Below are positions 25,864 through 34,367 of a stretch of 62,768 nt of DNA, in pieces. Origin of the DNA: Candidatus Zymogenus saltonus. GTDB taxonomy: Bacteria; Desulfobacterota; Zymogenia; Zymogenales; Zymogenaceae. The translations under genes were made by a program, and so were the position numbers. The notes under the pieces were generated by a model, which made no database searches, was not told where the DNA came from, and saw only the letters and a program-made list of their open reading frames with translations. Every line of letters starts with the position of its first letter. Position 1 is the first letter of the stretch. The stretch spans positions 1 through 62,768 of the forward strand of contig JAFGIX010000065.1 in NCBI GenBank assembly GCA_016929395.1. Reading direction: 5' to 3'.

Positions 25864-27042
25864 TTACCAACCCCTTTCCAGAATAATATTAACGAGTGTT
25901 CCGCCGTCGCCGCCCAGGGTGTCGGTCATGCCGATCTTGGCGCCCTCGACCAGCCTCTCCGGCTCCACCTCTCCCCTCAGCTGGTTCACTATTTCATATA
26001 CCTGACCGCCGCCGGTAGCTCCTATCGGGTGTCCCTTGGCCTTCAGTCCCCCGGAGGGATTTATCGCCACCTTGCCGCCTATTGCGGCCTCGCCCTTCAT
26101 CCAGGCCTCGCCCGATGTCCCGAACTCGAAAAAGCCGAGGCTCTCCACCGCGATGATGCTGGCAATCGAGAAACAGTCGTGGAGCTCGCAGACGTCGATG
26201 TCATCGGGTGTCCTGCCCGCCATCTTGTAGGCCAGCTTCGAGGAGACCTCCCTCGAATATATCCTGGGGAGGTACTTCTTCTGGCTCGAGAGGGGCCCGG
26301 CTGAGGCCTGACCCACGCCGGTAATATATACGGGCTTGTCGGTCAGCTTCTTTGCGGCGTCCTCGGACGCCAGTATCAGGGCCGACCCTCCGTCGGAGAA
26401 GGGACAGCAGTCGTGGAGCTGAATCGGCGTCGAGACCATGAAGGAATTGAGGACGTCCTCTATGGTTACCTCTTTTCTCATCTGGGCCTTCGGGTTATGC
26501 ATCCCGTACTTGTACGACTGGACCGACACCTGGGCCATCTGCTCCTTGAGCTTTTTCAGTGGGACGTTGTAATGGCTGGCGTAGAGGTGGGCGAGCATTG
26601 CGAACACCCCCGGAAATGTTATACCGCTGGGGAATTCGTATCTGCTGTCGCTGAACATGGCGAACGTCCTTGTCGCCAGCGGGGTCCCCATCGTTGCGGC
26701 CCTCTCCACGCCGCCCGCCAGGACTATATCGTAAAAGCCGGAGGCCACCCACATGAAGGCGTCCCTTACGGCCATCGAGGCGGAGGCGCAGGCGCCCTCG
26801 TACCTGTTGGCGGGCACGTTGAAACAGCCGATGTTTTCCGCCGCAAATGCCTGAACCATACCCTGTCCCTCGGAGAAATCCCCGAGGACGTTTCCCACAA
26901 AGAGGGCCTGAATGTCCCTCGGCTTGATATTCGACTTGGCCATCGCCTCCAGCGCCGCCTCGGCGAAGAGCTCCACCTCCGTCTTATCCTGTGCGGCCGT
27001 GAAATTTGTCTGGGCCACACCGATAACTGCTACCTTTTTCAC
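25864..27042 (-). CDS. SCP2-type thiolase (acetyl-CoA acetyltransferase-like)
   Basis: A 392-residue thiolase. The nucleophile Cys lies in EGACASASMAV (near residue 85), and the active-site His in GGLKAKGHPIGATG (near 343-356). The usual C-terminal CxGxG loop is replaced by TLGGDGGT, without the second Cys, as in SCP2/archaeal-type thiolases that need a DUF35 partner. That partner gene follows 1 bp downstream. It may cleave or form acetoacetyl-CoA, which fits the acetoacetate-CoA ligase nearby. The start codon is the GTG at 27042 with GGAGG upstream. Confidence 0.88.
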   Translation of the reverse strand: MKKVAVIGVAQTNFTAAQDKTEVELFAEAALEAMAKSNIKPRDIQALFVGNVLGDFSEGQGMVQAFAAENIGCFNVPANRYEGACASASMAVRDAFMWVASGFYDIVLAGGVERAATMGTPLATRTFAMFSDSRYEFPSGITFPGVFAMLAHLYASHYNVPLKKLKEQMAQVSVQSYKYGMHNPKAQMRKEVTIEDVLNSFMVSTPIQLHDCCPFSDGGSALILASEDAAKKLTDKPVYITGVGQASAGPLSSQKKYLPRIYSREVSSKLAYKMAGRTPDDIDVCELHDCFSIASIIAVESLGFFEFGTSGEAWMKGEAAIGGKVAINPSGGLKAKGHPIGATGGGQVYEIVNQLRGEVEPERLVEGAKIGMTDTLGGDGGTLVNIILERGW

Positions 27043-27103
27043 TACACTACCTCCTTTAGCTGTCTTAAAAAATCGCTTTTTCTTCTACAGTCACAATTTT
27101 CGT

Positions 27104-27109
27104 ATTATA
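27104..27109 (-). promoter_or_regulatory. -10 box of the thiolase/DUF35 operon
   Basis: TATAAT on the minus strand, 62 bp before the thiolase start. No clear -35 box was seen. Confidence 0.45.
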
Positions 27110-27690
27110 CGGTTCATTAAAGGGTAACGGCGACTTCCAATAAAAAAAGTAAGGACAAAAAAATCCCGCCGCTAAAGACAATCCGGGTTCCGGCCGCCGA
27201 AAATGAATTAATGGGGAGGCGGCCGTCCAGCACCTCTCAAAGCCGTGATCCTCGCCAGTCGCCGCATGACAATACACATAAATAACCGCGGCATAAATAG
27301 TATTTCCAATTGGGCGGGGGCCTGTGAGGCGTGCTTCGGCATAAGGGAAGGCGGGTGTGGGGGCCGCCGGAAAGGCCCCGGTTTTTGGCACATTAAGGCG
27401 GAGGGAGAAAATAAAATCCGAGTCGTACCCGATCTTCATATCAAAATCTTGCCGAGCCTTGACATAAAGGAGATAAGGAGAGAGACCTATTATCCTCAAA
27501 GGTTTTTATCAAAGGCGTTAGGAGTTTTGATATTTTTGCCAAAGAGCGATTCAGTAAATAGTACGAAGTTTCAAAGAACAATTTACTCTTCACATTCAAA
27601 AGAGATGGATTTTGATACAATAACTGTTTTTGCCGCGTCCTAAATCAGTGTCCCACGTACAAATAGCTTTGTGAAAAACGGTCTGCAATT

Positions 27691-27716
27691 CCCCCCCCCT
27701 CCCCCCCCTTTTTTTT
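27691..27716 (-). repeat. Homopolymer block after MeaB
   Basis: The plus strand reads nine C, one T, eight C, then eight T. On the MeaB sense strand this is an A-run followed by two long G-runs, 65-90 nt after the stop codon. Confidence 0.7.
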
Positions 27717-27780
27717 GTCATCACTCCCTGAGGTCGCCGCGGGATCTCACTCTTTCAAGCCGCTTAAGGGAGAAACCGCC

Positions 27781-28743
27781 TCAAACTCCCTTCTTGTAGG
27801 CACCGCAGACCTTGCCGATATTGTTAAATATCTCTTCGGCCGCGCTGTAGGGGTCTATCTCCCCGGACGATGCCATCTTCTGAACGAGGTCGTAATAATC
27901 TCCGCCGGAACAGATGGCCCCCTTGACGGCATCGTCCACCATCTGCTCCACGATCTTGAAAAGCTCCGCCTTCGACCTCTTGATTCTTCTCTCTTCCAGC
28001 CCCCCCGATCTTTCGAGGTATTTTCGGTGCTCCTCGATGACCTCGATAAGCTCTTCTATCCCCTGGTCCATCGTGGCCACGGTCTGAACGATTCTCTCCT
28101 TCCATCCCTTGTTTCCTCTATTCCCGAGCTGGAGCATGAACTCGAGCTCGGAAAGCATACGGGACGCCTCCGGGCGATCCGACTTGTTGACGACGTATAT
28201 ATCGCCGAACTCCAAGATGCCGGCCTTTATGCTCTGGATGGCGTCGCCGCCTCCGGGCATGGTGACGATAATCAGGGTTTGGACGAAGTTTTCGATGTCG
28301 ATCTCGTCCTGGCCCACGCCGATGGACTCCACGATGATAACGTCCTTTTTGAAGGCGTCCAGTATATTGATCACGTCGTTCGTCGCGATGGCGAGCCCGC
28401 CCGACGACCCTCTCGTGCCCATGCTCCTGATGAAGACCCCCTTGTCGCCCGTGAGCTCCAGCATCCTGACCCTGTCCCCCAAAAGGGCGCCCCCGGTCAG
28501 GGGGCTTGTGGGATCGACGGCGATTATGCCCACGGTCTTTCCCTGTTTTCTGTACGCCAAACCCAGCTTCGCGATGAGACTGCTCTTGCCGACCCCGGCA
28601 ATACCGGTAATCCCGATGATGTGGGCGCCTCCCCCGTATTTGTAAAGCCTCTTTATCGCCTCCCTCGCCCCGGGGTCGTTGTTCTCCACGAGGGTGATCA
28701 GCCGGGAGAGCGCATGATTTTCACCGTTTAAAAGCCTTTCCAC
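27781..28743 (-). CDS. meaB: MeaB-type GTPase (methylmalonyl-CoA mutase chaperone)
   Basis: A 320-residue G3E-family GTPase (MeaB/ArgK). GITGIAGVGKSSL (near 42-54) is the P-loop, VDPTSPLTGGALLGDRVRM (near 77-95) is the switch region characteristic of MeaB, and IVESIGVGQDE and VVNKSD are the G3 and G4 motifs. It protects and reactivates adenosylcobalamin-dependent acyl-CoA mutases. No mutase is in the window, but corrinoid-type methyltransferases and CoA-ester genes are. The start appears to be GTG at 28743 with AAGGGA at a long spacing, so the exact start is uncertain. Confidence 0.9.
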   Translation of the reverse strand: MERLLNGENHALSRLITLVENNDPGAREAIKRLYKYGGGAHIIGITGIAGVGKSSLIAKLGLAYRKQGKTVGIIAVDPTSPLTGGALLGDRVRMLELTGDKGVFIRSMGTRGSSGGLAIATNDVINILDAFKKDVIIVESIGVGQDEIDIENFVQTLIIVTMPGGGDAIQSIKAGILEFGDIYVVNKSDRPEASRMLSELEFMLQLGNRGNKGWKERIVQTVATMDQGIEELIEVIEEHRKYLERSGGLEERRIKRSKAELFKIVEQMVDDAVKGAICSGGDYYDLVQKMASSGEIDPYSAAEEIFNNIGKVCGAYKKGV

Positions 28744-29283
28744 AAGGTCTGTTCCCTTGGCACGACTTGAGATTGAACCTCCACTCTTGTTTGCTGTGTC
28801 TCTGATTTCTCTTCTCCTAAATAATCAGCTTGAACCATTTCCTTTTCAATATATTCCGGTCACTCCGGTAAACAGTGAAATTTCTCATTAGGATTACATT
28901 ATTTTGTCGATACGTCAAGAGATTTCAACCAATTTTCCGCTTCTCTTTTTAAATATCTTGCGACGCGGACAAACGCTCACTCACAAGTTTTAAAAAAACT
29001 GTTGACTGTCGATAAAGATTTTCTCAATCAGACAATGGGAATTAATTAGGACGGCAGTTCCTGCCAAAGGAAGGATGGGGAACAGGTATTAAAAACGTTT
29101 TCTATTTATGCGGCATCGCTTTTTTTAAGCGACCCGATTGGTGCGTCATTGGCCCGCCCGATGGACTGGCCAACCAATCGCAATGAAATTTCTTTCAGCT
29201 CCCTTTCAGTTCCATTTTCCCTAAAAAGCAAAAGAATTAAATGAACAGATCTAATATCTATCGGTCTATCGGGCATCACCTAT
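28744..29283. other. Intergenic region between acyl-CoA synthetase and MeaB
   Basis: A 540-bp gap, unusually long for this co-directional block. A nested hairpin lies at 29135-29180: outer arms CGATTGG/CCAATCG and inner arms TTGGCC/GGCCAA. A smaller TCGCTT/AAGCGA hairpin lies at about 29115-29132. No gene was recognised. An element ahead of meaB or a small RNA is possible. Confidence 0.45.
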
Positions 29284-31110
29284 TCAGTACATGCTCTCGA
29301 TGATGTCCTTGTACATCTCGTTTATCTGCTTGCGCTTCACCTTCATGGTGGGGGTCAGCTCGCCGTCCTCCTGGTCGAGCCTCTTGTCCAGTATCGTGAA
29401 CTTCTTTATCGACTCTACCCTGGCAAGCTCGTCGTTTACCTTTTCCACCTCGCCGTCGATCAGCTTTACTATCTCCGGGTTCCGGGAGAGGCTGGCGTAG
29501 GTGGTAAAGGGTATCCTGTTGTCCTGGGCGTACTTGGTCACGTTCTCCTCGTCTATCAATATCAGGGCGGTGAGATATTTTCTCTTCTCGCCTATCACTA
29601 CCGCATCGTTGATGTACGGGGACATCTTGAGCTTGTTCTCGATGAACTGGGGGGCGATGTTTTTGCCGCCGGACGTGATCAGTATATCCTTTTTTCTGTC
29701 GGTGATCGTCAGGAAGCCCTCGTCGTCCATCACTCCCACGTCCCCGGTATGGAGCCAGCCTTTGATAAGAGTCTCCGCGGTCGCCTCCTTGTTCTTGAAA
29801 TACCCCTTGAACACGTTCCCCCCCTTGACCAGTATTTCGCCGTCCTCGGCGATCTTTATCTCCACGCCGGGGAGCGGCTGCCCCACCGTGCCGAGCTTGA
29901 TATTGTCGCCCTGGTGGATGGTCGCCGGGCCAGCGTCCTCCGTCTGGCCGTAGACCTCCCTCATCGGGACCCCTATCGCATGGTAGAACTCCAGGACGGC
30001 GGGCGAGATCGGGGCGGCCCCGGATATGACGAAGCGGGCGCGCTCCAGCCCCAGACGCTCCTTGAGTTTTCTCATGACGACGTAATGATACAGGCCGTAA
30101 ACGAGCTTCAGTCCGAGGGGCACCCCCCCGGGTGAGAACTTCGCCTCGGCATACCTCATGCCGGCATTTATGGCCAGGTTAAAGACCAGCCTCTTGAACC
30201 ATGTGGCCTCCTGCATCTTGATGATTATCGTCGAGTGGTACTTCTCCCAGATTCTTGGGACGCCGAAGACCACGGTGGGAGACACCTCCCTCATATTGTC
30301 CGATACGGTGTCCAGATTTTCTATGAAGTTTGACGTATAGCCGAAGTATATGCCGTTGAATACGGTCATCACCCTCTCGGCGATGTGAGAGAGCGGGAGG
30401 TAGGATAAAATCTCGTCGCTTTTGTAGATGGGATTCGTCTTTCCGAGCGAATCGGTCGTCCAGATGATGTTTTTGTGGGTGAGCATCGCCCCCTTCGGCG
30501 GACCGGTGGTTCCGGAGGTGTACACTATAAGGGCGGTGTCGTCCGCCTCGATTGTTTTGAGCCTCTCATCTATTGCGTTCGGATTTTTGTTCGCATAATC
30601 CCTTCCCAGCTCGAGGAACTTCTCGAAGCTCATGACCATCGGATCCGAATACCTCTTTAATCCCTCCATGTCGATGATTATTATCTTTTCGAGGCCGGGG
30701 AGCCTGTCCCTCACCTCCAGGGCCTTGTCAAGCTGTTCCTCGTCCTCCACGAAGTAGAAGCGGGATTCGGAGTGGTCGAGGATGTAGTGGACCTCGGCTG
30801 AGGCGTTGGTGGTGTAGATCGCCGTGGTGATCCCGCCCGTCGTCTGAATCCCCATGTCGATAAAGAGAAACTCGGGACGATTTTCTGATATAAGGGCCAC
30901 CCTCTCCCCCTTTTTCACCCCGAGGGACAAGAGCCCGTTGGCGACCTCTCTCGCCCTCTCAGCGTACTCCCCCCAAGATATGTCGTGCCAGATCCCGAAC
31001 TCCTTCTTTCGCATGGCCACCTTGTTTTTATCCCTCTTGGCCCTGCTGTAAAGATATTCGGGGACGGTATTGAAGTCCCCTAAATTATCCCTAATCTCGG
31101 TCTCTTTCAA
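29284..31110 (-). CDS. Long-chain acyl-CoA synthetase (FadD15/FAA1-like)
   Basis: A 608-residue AMP-forming ligase that activates fatty acids to CoA esters. LIVYTSGTTGPPKGAML (near 193-209) is the P-loop, REVYGQTED (near 385) the A5 motif, GWLHTGDVG (near 448-456) the ribose-binding motif and TDRKKDILITSGGKNIAP the hinge. The arrangement matches the long-chain group with a divergent C-terminus ending in KVKRKQINEMYKDIIESMY. The start is a TTG at 31110, supported by AGGAGG 8 nt upstream. It follows livF by 268 bp and probably belongs to the same catabolic block. Confidence 0.9.
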   Translation of the reverse strand: MKETEIRDNLGDFNTVPEYLYSRAKRDKNKVAMRKKEFGIWHDISWGEYAERAREVANGLLSLGVKKGERVALISENRPEFLFIDMGIQTTGGITTAIYTTNASAEVHYILDHSESRFYFVEDEEQLDKALEVRDRLPGLEKIIIIDMEGLKRYSDPMVMSFEKFLELGRDYANKNPNAIDERLKTIEADDTALIVYTSGTTGPPKGAMLTHKNIIWTTDSLGKTNPIYKSDEILSYLPLSHIAERVMTVFNGIYFGYTSNFIENLDTVSDNMREVSPTVVFGVPRIWEKYHSTIIIKMQEATWFKRLVFNLAINAGMRYAEAKFSPGGVPLGLKLVYGLYHYVVMRKLKERLGLERARFVISGAAPISPAVLEFYHAIGVPMREVYGQTEDAGPATIHQGDNIKLGTVGQPLPGVEIKIAEDGEILVKGGNVFKGYFKNKEATAETLIKGWLHTGDVGVMDDEGFLTITDRKKDILITSGGKNIAPQFIENKLKMSPYINDAVVIGEKRKYLTALILIDEENVTKYAQDNRIPFTTYASLSRNPEIVKLIDGEVEKVNDELARVESIKKFTILDKRLDQEDGELTPTMKVKRKQINEMYKDIIESMY

Positions 31111-31219
31111 CAGATTTTCCTCCTGAAAAGGATTTTATCTTTTAAATAGAGCCTCTCGTTCAAACAAGGACGGTCCGCCGTAATTTGATAAGATATATTT
31201 ATAATAGCATTAAAAAACC

Positions 31220-31378
31220 ACAAACACTCAAAGTCCCCTTCCACCCCTCATCTAAAAAACCAGCTAACAGCAAATATCAACCTCCCCCCCATCCCCCCCT
31301 CTCCTCACGGCCTTACCAATACCCCATCGACCACCACCCATCGCCCATCGAATATCAAATCCCGAAACCGAACCCTCC
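31220..31378 (-). repeat. G-rich low-complexity stretch (sense strand) after livF
   Basis: On the minus strand, G-rich tracts such as GGGGGGGATGGGGGGG and GATGGGCGATGGGTGG follow directly after the livF stop at 31379. Periodicity is poor, but composition and position match the other G-rich arrays. Confidence 0.5.
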
Positions 31379-32227
31379 CTACCTCCACCTCTTTTTTCTC
31401 TTGTAGCGCTTGAACCCCTTGACCGAGTCCTCCTTGACAGCCCCGAGGTAAAACTCCCTGACGTCCTCGTTCTCCATGAGGTTCTCGCAGGTGTCGGAGA
31501 GGACTATCCTCCCGGTCTCTAGGACGTAGCCGTAGTCCGCGATGTGAAGGGCCATGTTTGCGTTTTGCTCCACGAGGAGGATCGTAACCCCCTCTTTATT
31601 GATCTCCCTTATTATCTCGAATATCTCCCTTACCAGAATTGGCGCAAGCCCCAGCGACGGCTCATCCAGCATCAAAAGCTTCGGGCGGGACATCAGCCCC
31701 CTGGCGATGGCCAGCATCTGCTGCTCCCCACCTGAGAGGGTGCCGGCAAGCTGCGTTCCCCTCTCCCCCAATACGGGGAAGTGTTCAAGCATTCGCTCGT
31801 AGTCGGCGTTGATGCCGTCCTTGTCCCTCCTTCTGTAGGAACCCATCCTTAGGTTCTCTTTGACCGTAAGCTCCGGGAAGACCTCCCTCCCCTCCGGGAC
31901 GTACGATATCCCCAGAGAGACGAGGTTTTCGGCTTTCTTTCGTTCGATGTTTTTGCCGTTAAAAACGATCTTTCCCTTCTCCGGCTGTTCTTCGAGAAGG
32001 CCGGCGATCGTCTTTAGAATCGTCGTCTTTCCCGCGCCGTTCGCCCCGAGGATCGTGACGATGCTCCCTTTTTCGACTGTGAGCGAGATGCCTTTCAGTG
32101 CCGTTATCTTGCCGTAGAGGGTTTCTATGTTCGACACCTCCAGAAAGCCCGACCCTCCCACGACATCCCCCCTGCTCATCCCTTTACCTCCACTCTTAAC
32201 ACCCCTGACGTTGTCGGTCTTACTCAT
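31379..32227 (-). CDS. livF: Branched-chain amino acid-type ABC transporter ATPase (LivF)
   Basis: A 282-residue ABC ATPase. Walker A is GANGAGKTT, the signature is LSGGEQQMLAIARGLMSRPKLLMLDEPS with Walker B, and EGREVFPELTVKENL is typical of LivF. An N-terminal extension of about 28 residues (Gly/Ser-rich) precedes the domain, and the tail is basic. The start overlaps the livG stop by 8 bp, which implies coupled translation. It powers uptake with LivG through LivH/LivM. Confidence 0.88.
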   Translation of the reverse strand: MSKTDNVRGVKSGGKGMSRGDVVGGSGFLEVSNIETLYGKITALKGISLTVEKGSIVTILGANGAGKTTILKTIAGLLEEQPEKGKIVFNGKNIERKKAENLVSLGISYVPEGREVFPELTVKENLRMGSYRRRDKDGINADYERMLEHFPVLGERGTQLAGTLSGGEQQMLAIARGLMSRPKLLMLDEPSLGLAPILVREIFEIIREINKEGVTILLVEQNANMALHIADYGYVLETGRIVLSDTCENLMENEDVREFYLGAVKEDSVKGFKRYKRKKRWR

Positions 32228-33002
32228 TTGCGGCCTCCTCCTCCCCCAGATAGGCCCTTATAACCTCGGGGTGCTTCTGGATCTCCTCCGGCTTTCCCCG
32301 GGCGATCTTCCTTCCGAAGTTCAGAGCCATGATCTCGTCGGAGATGCTCATGATCAGGTTCATATCGTGCTCGACAAGGATTATGGTTATCCCGAAATCG
32401 TCCCGGATGTCCTTGATCCAGATCATCAGGTCTTCCCTCTCCTCGAGGTTCATTCCCGCCGACGGCTCGTCCAAAAGCATGATCACGGGATTGGTCGCGA
32501 GCGCCCGCCCCAGCTCCACGAGCTTCCTCGTGCCGTAGGGGAGGTTTATGACAAACTGGTTCCTCGCCGACTGGAGGTCCAAAAAGTCGATGATCTCCTC
32601 GGCGACCTTCCGGTTCTCTATCTCCTCTCTCGCCATGAACTCGGTAAAGGAGAGCATCGACCTCACCACGCCTCCCTTCATATGGAGGTGCCTGCCCAAT
32701 AGGATGTTATCGAGGGCGGTCATGTGGGAGAAGAGCTCGATGTTCTGAAACGTCCGGGCGATGCCCAGCTTGGCAACCCTGTGGGGCTTCTTTTTGGTTA
32801 TGTCAATGTCTTTAAAAAATATCTTGCCGCCGTCCGGCCTGTAGTTTCCGCTGATGCAGTTGAAAATGGTCGTCTTTCCCGCCCCGTTCGGGCCGATGAT
32901 GGAGAATATCTGCCCCTTTTCAAGCTCAAAGGACACGTCCGAGAGGGCGGAAATCCCCCCAAAGGCGATTGACAAATTGGATACGGTCAGGATGGACATC
33001 AA
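32220..33002 (-). CDS. livG: Branched-chain amino acid-type ABC transporter ATPase (LivG)
   Basis: A 260-residue ABC ATPase. Walker A is GPNGAGKTT (near 36-44), IARTFQNIELF is the Q-loop region typical of LivG, LPYGTRKLVELGRALATNPVIMLLDEPSAGMN holds the signature and Walker B, and LVEHDM the switch His. It lies between livK and livF. A very stable hairpin separates it from livK. Confidence 0.9.
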   Translation of the reverse strand: MMSILTVSNLSIAFGGISALSDVSFELEKGQIFSIIGPNGAGKTTIFNCISGNYRPDGGKIFFKDIDITKKKPHRVAKLGIARTFQNIELFSHMTALDNILLGRHLHMKGGVVRSMLSFTEFMAREEIENRKVAEEIIDFLDLQSARNQFVINLPYGTRKLVELGRALATNPVIMLLDEPSAGMNLEEREDLMIWIKDIRDDFGITIILVEHDMNLIMSISDEIMALNFGRKIARGKPEEIQKHPEVIRAYLGEEEAANE

Positions 33003-33033
33003 ACAGTTCTCTTTATTAGAAATGGATGAAAGC

Positions 33034-33056
33034 GGGCGGGGGAGAGTCCCCCGCCC
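33034..33056 (-). ncRNA. Stable intercistronic hairpin between livK and livG
   Basis: A perfect 10-bp stem, GGGCGGGGGA/TCCCCCGCCC, with a 3-nt loop, between the livK stop (33073) and the livG start (33002). It lacks a T-run, so it is more likely an mRNA-stabilising or attenuating element that raises binding-protein output than a full terminator. Confidence 0.7.
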
Positions 33057-33072
33057 ATCAAATACGAATTTC

Positions 33073-34269
33073 TCACTCCGCGGGATAGAACCAGCCGGTT
33101 ATATCCTCCAACTCTCCGGTCTCTGCGTTCGCCTTCATAAGGTAGAAGGAGGTCTGTCCCCTGTGATCCTTTTTAGAGTAGGTCACGTCGTGAATGAACA
33201 TTCCCGAAACGTTCTTGAAAGAGTTCATCGACTTGATAAGGGACTCCCTGGTCAGGGGGCCCTTCACCTTCTTCAAACCTTCCACGAGGTACTCGGCAAA
33301 GTAGAAGCCGGCTATGGTAAACGTCCCTATGGCCTTGTCCACATCGCTCTCTGCGTACTCCTCCAGCGCCTTCCTGTACCATAAGGCTCCCTCGGAATCC
33401 CCCTGGGGATTCGGCGCGAAGTTCGCCACTATGGCGCCGTCCCAGGCCTTGCCCAGAAGCTTGATCATAACGGGATCGGAAATGGCGCTGGTGCCCAGCC
33501 ATTGGGGCAGAAATCCCAGCTGTGCGCAGGTTCCTACAAAGAGGGCTGAGTGCCTAGCGGTGCCGTAGATCACAACCGCATCAGGATTGGCCTGCTTCAT
33601 CTTGAGGGCGTGGGCGGAAAAATCGGTGTCGGACACCTCGTAGGCCACCCTCTCCACCACCTCGATGCCGTTCTCCGTTGCGGCCTTCTCCGCCCCGGCA
33701 AGCCCGTCACCGCCGAACTCGTCGTTCTGGTAGAACACGCCGATCGTCTTAACGCCGAGGTCCTTTGCGGCGTAGTTTACAAGCGCCTGCGCACCCAGAT
33801 AGTACTGGGGATAGCCAACGAATACATTATCCAGCGGCGGCTCGGATATGGAGCGGTTGCCGCCGATGACCCCGATCCAGGGAACATCGCTCTTGTCGAT
33901 GTAGTCCTTTACGGCCTCGACGTTAGCGGCCCCGAGGACCCCGACGATAGCAAAGACCTTCTCCTCTTCGACAAGCTTCTTCACGTTGGTGAGGGCGTTG
34001 GGGGGCATGTAGCCGTCATCCAGGATAACTATCTTGAGGTTCCTGCCGTTTATCCCCCCCTCGGCGTTTATCGCCTTGAAGTAGGTCTCCATTGCCCGCT
34101 GGACGGCGCCCCATGCATTGGCGGGGCCGGTCAGGGGGCCGGTGGTTCCGATCAGTATCTCGGTGTCCGTAACGCCGGGCACCTCCTCCGCCGGTTTTGG
34201 CTCACATCCGATAACACAAAAGAGCCCGAAGATTAGAACGAAAACTGCAAATAGTCTAAACGCTTTCAT
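33073..34269 (-). CDS. livK: Branched-chain amino acid-type ABC substrate-binding lipoprotein (LivK)
   Basis: A 398-residue periplasmic binding protein (Peripla_BP_6 type). The signal ends in VIGC (Cys about 22), so it is a lipoprotein. TEILIGTTGPLTGPANAWG (near 36-54) and GGINGRNLKIVILDDGYMP are the family's N-lobe signature. The frame opens at a TTG at 34284, but that lies inside the GGAGG; the ATG at 34269 has this Shine-Dalgarno at good spacing. The true ligand could be an amino acid, an amide or an aromatic acid. Confidence 0.9.
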   Translation of the reverse strand: MKAFRLFAVFVLIFGLFCVIGCEPKPAEEVPGVTDTEILIGTTGPLTGPANAWGAVQRAMETYFKAINAEGGINGRNLKIVILDDGYMPPNALTNVKKLVEEEKVFAIVGVLGAANVEAVKDYIDKSDVPWIGVIGGNRSISEPPLDNVFVGYPQYYLGAQALVNYAAKDLGVKTIGVFYQNDEFGGDGLAGAEKAATENGIEVVERVAYEVSDTDFSAHALKMKQANPDAVVIYGTARHSALFVGTCAQLGFLPQWLGTSAISDPVMIKLLGKAWDGAIVANFAPNPQGDSEGALWYRKALEEYAESDVDKAIGTFTIAGFYFAEYLVEGLKKVKGPLTRESLIKSMNSFKNVSGMFIHDVTYSKKDHRGQTSFYLMKANAETGELEDITGWFYPAE

Positions 34270-34367
34270 AATATACACCTCCAAATAATAATGGTGCTAA
34301 CACATCAAAAATACCAATCTTCATATATCACCCCCTTTTCCATCATAAGGTAACCAAATTTTATATT

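Larger units (their letters stand above)
27043..27780. other. Large intergenic region with GC-rich hairpins
   Basis: A 738-bp gap. It holds a perfect 8-bp inverted repeat, CGGCCGCC (27191-27198) and GGCGGCCG (27218-27225). A plus-strand GGGGCC/GGCCCC hairpin follows at 27360-27379, then GGTTTTT. The homopolymer block at 27691-27716 lies near the MeaB end. Frames here look non-coding: they are short, compositionally odd and unlike any family. Confidence 0.5.

Noticed and set aside
27245-27643. 132-residue plus-strand frame, and a 144-residue frame on the other strand
   Set aside because: Both run through the GC-rich hairpins, have irregular composition, no Shine-Dalgarno and no recognisable motif.
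28757-28775. Sigma54 promoter suggested by TGGCAC
   Set aside because: The required GC element at the -12 position is missing.
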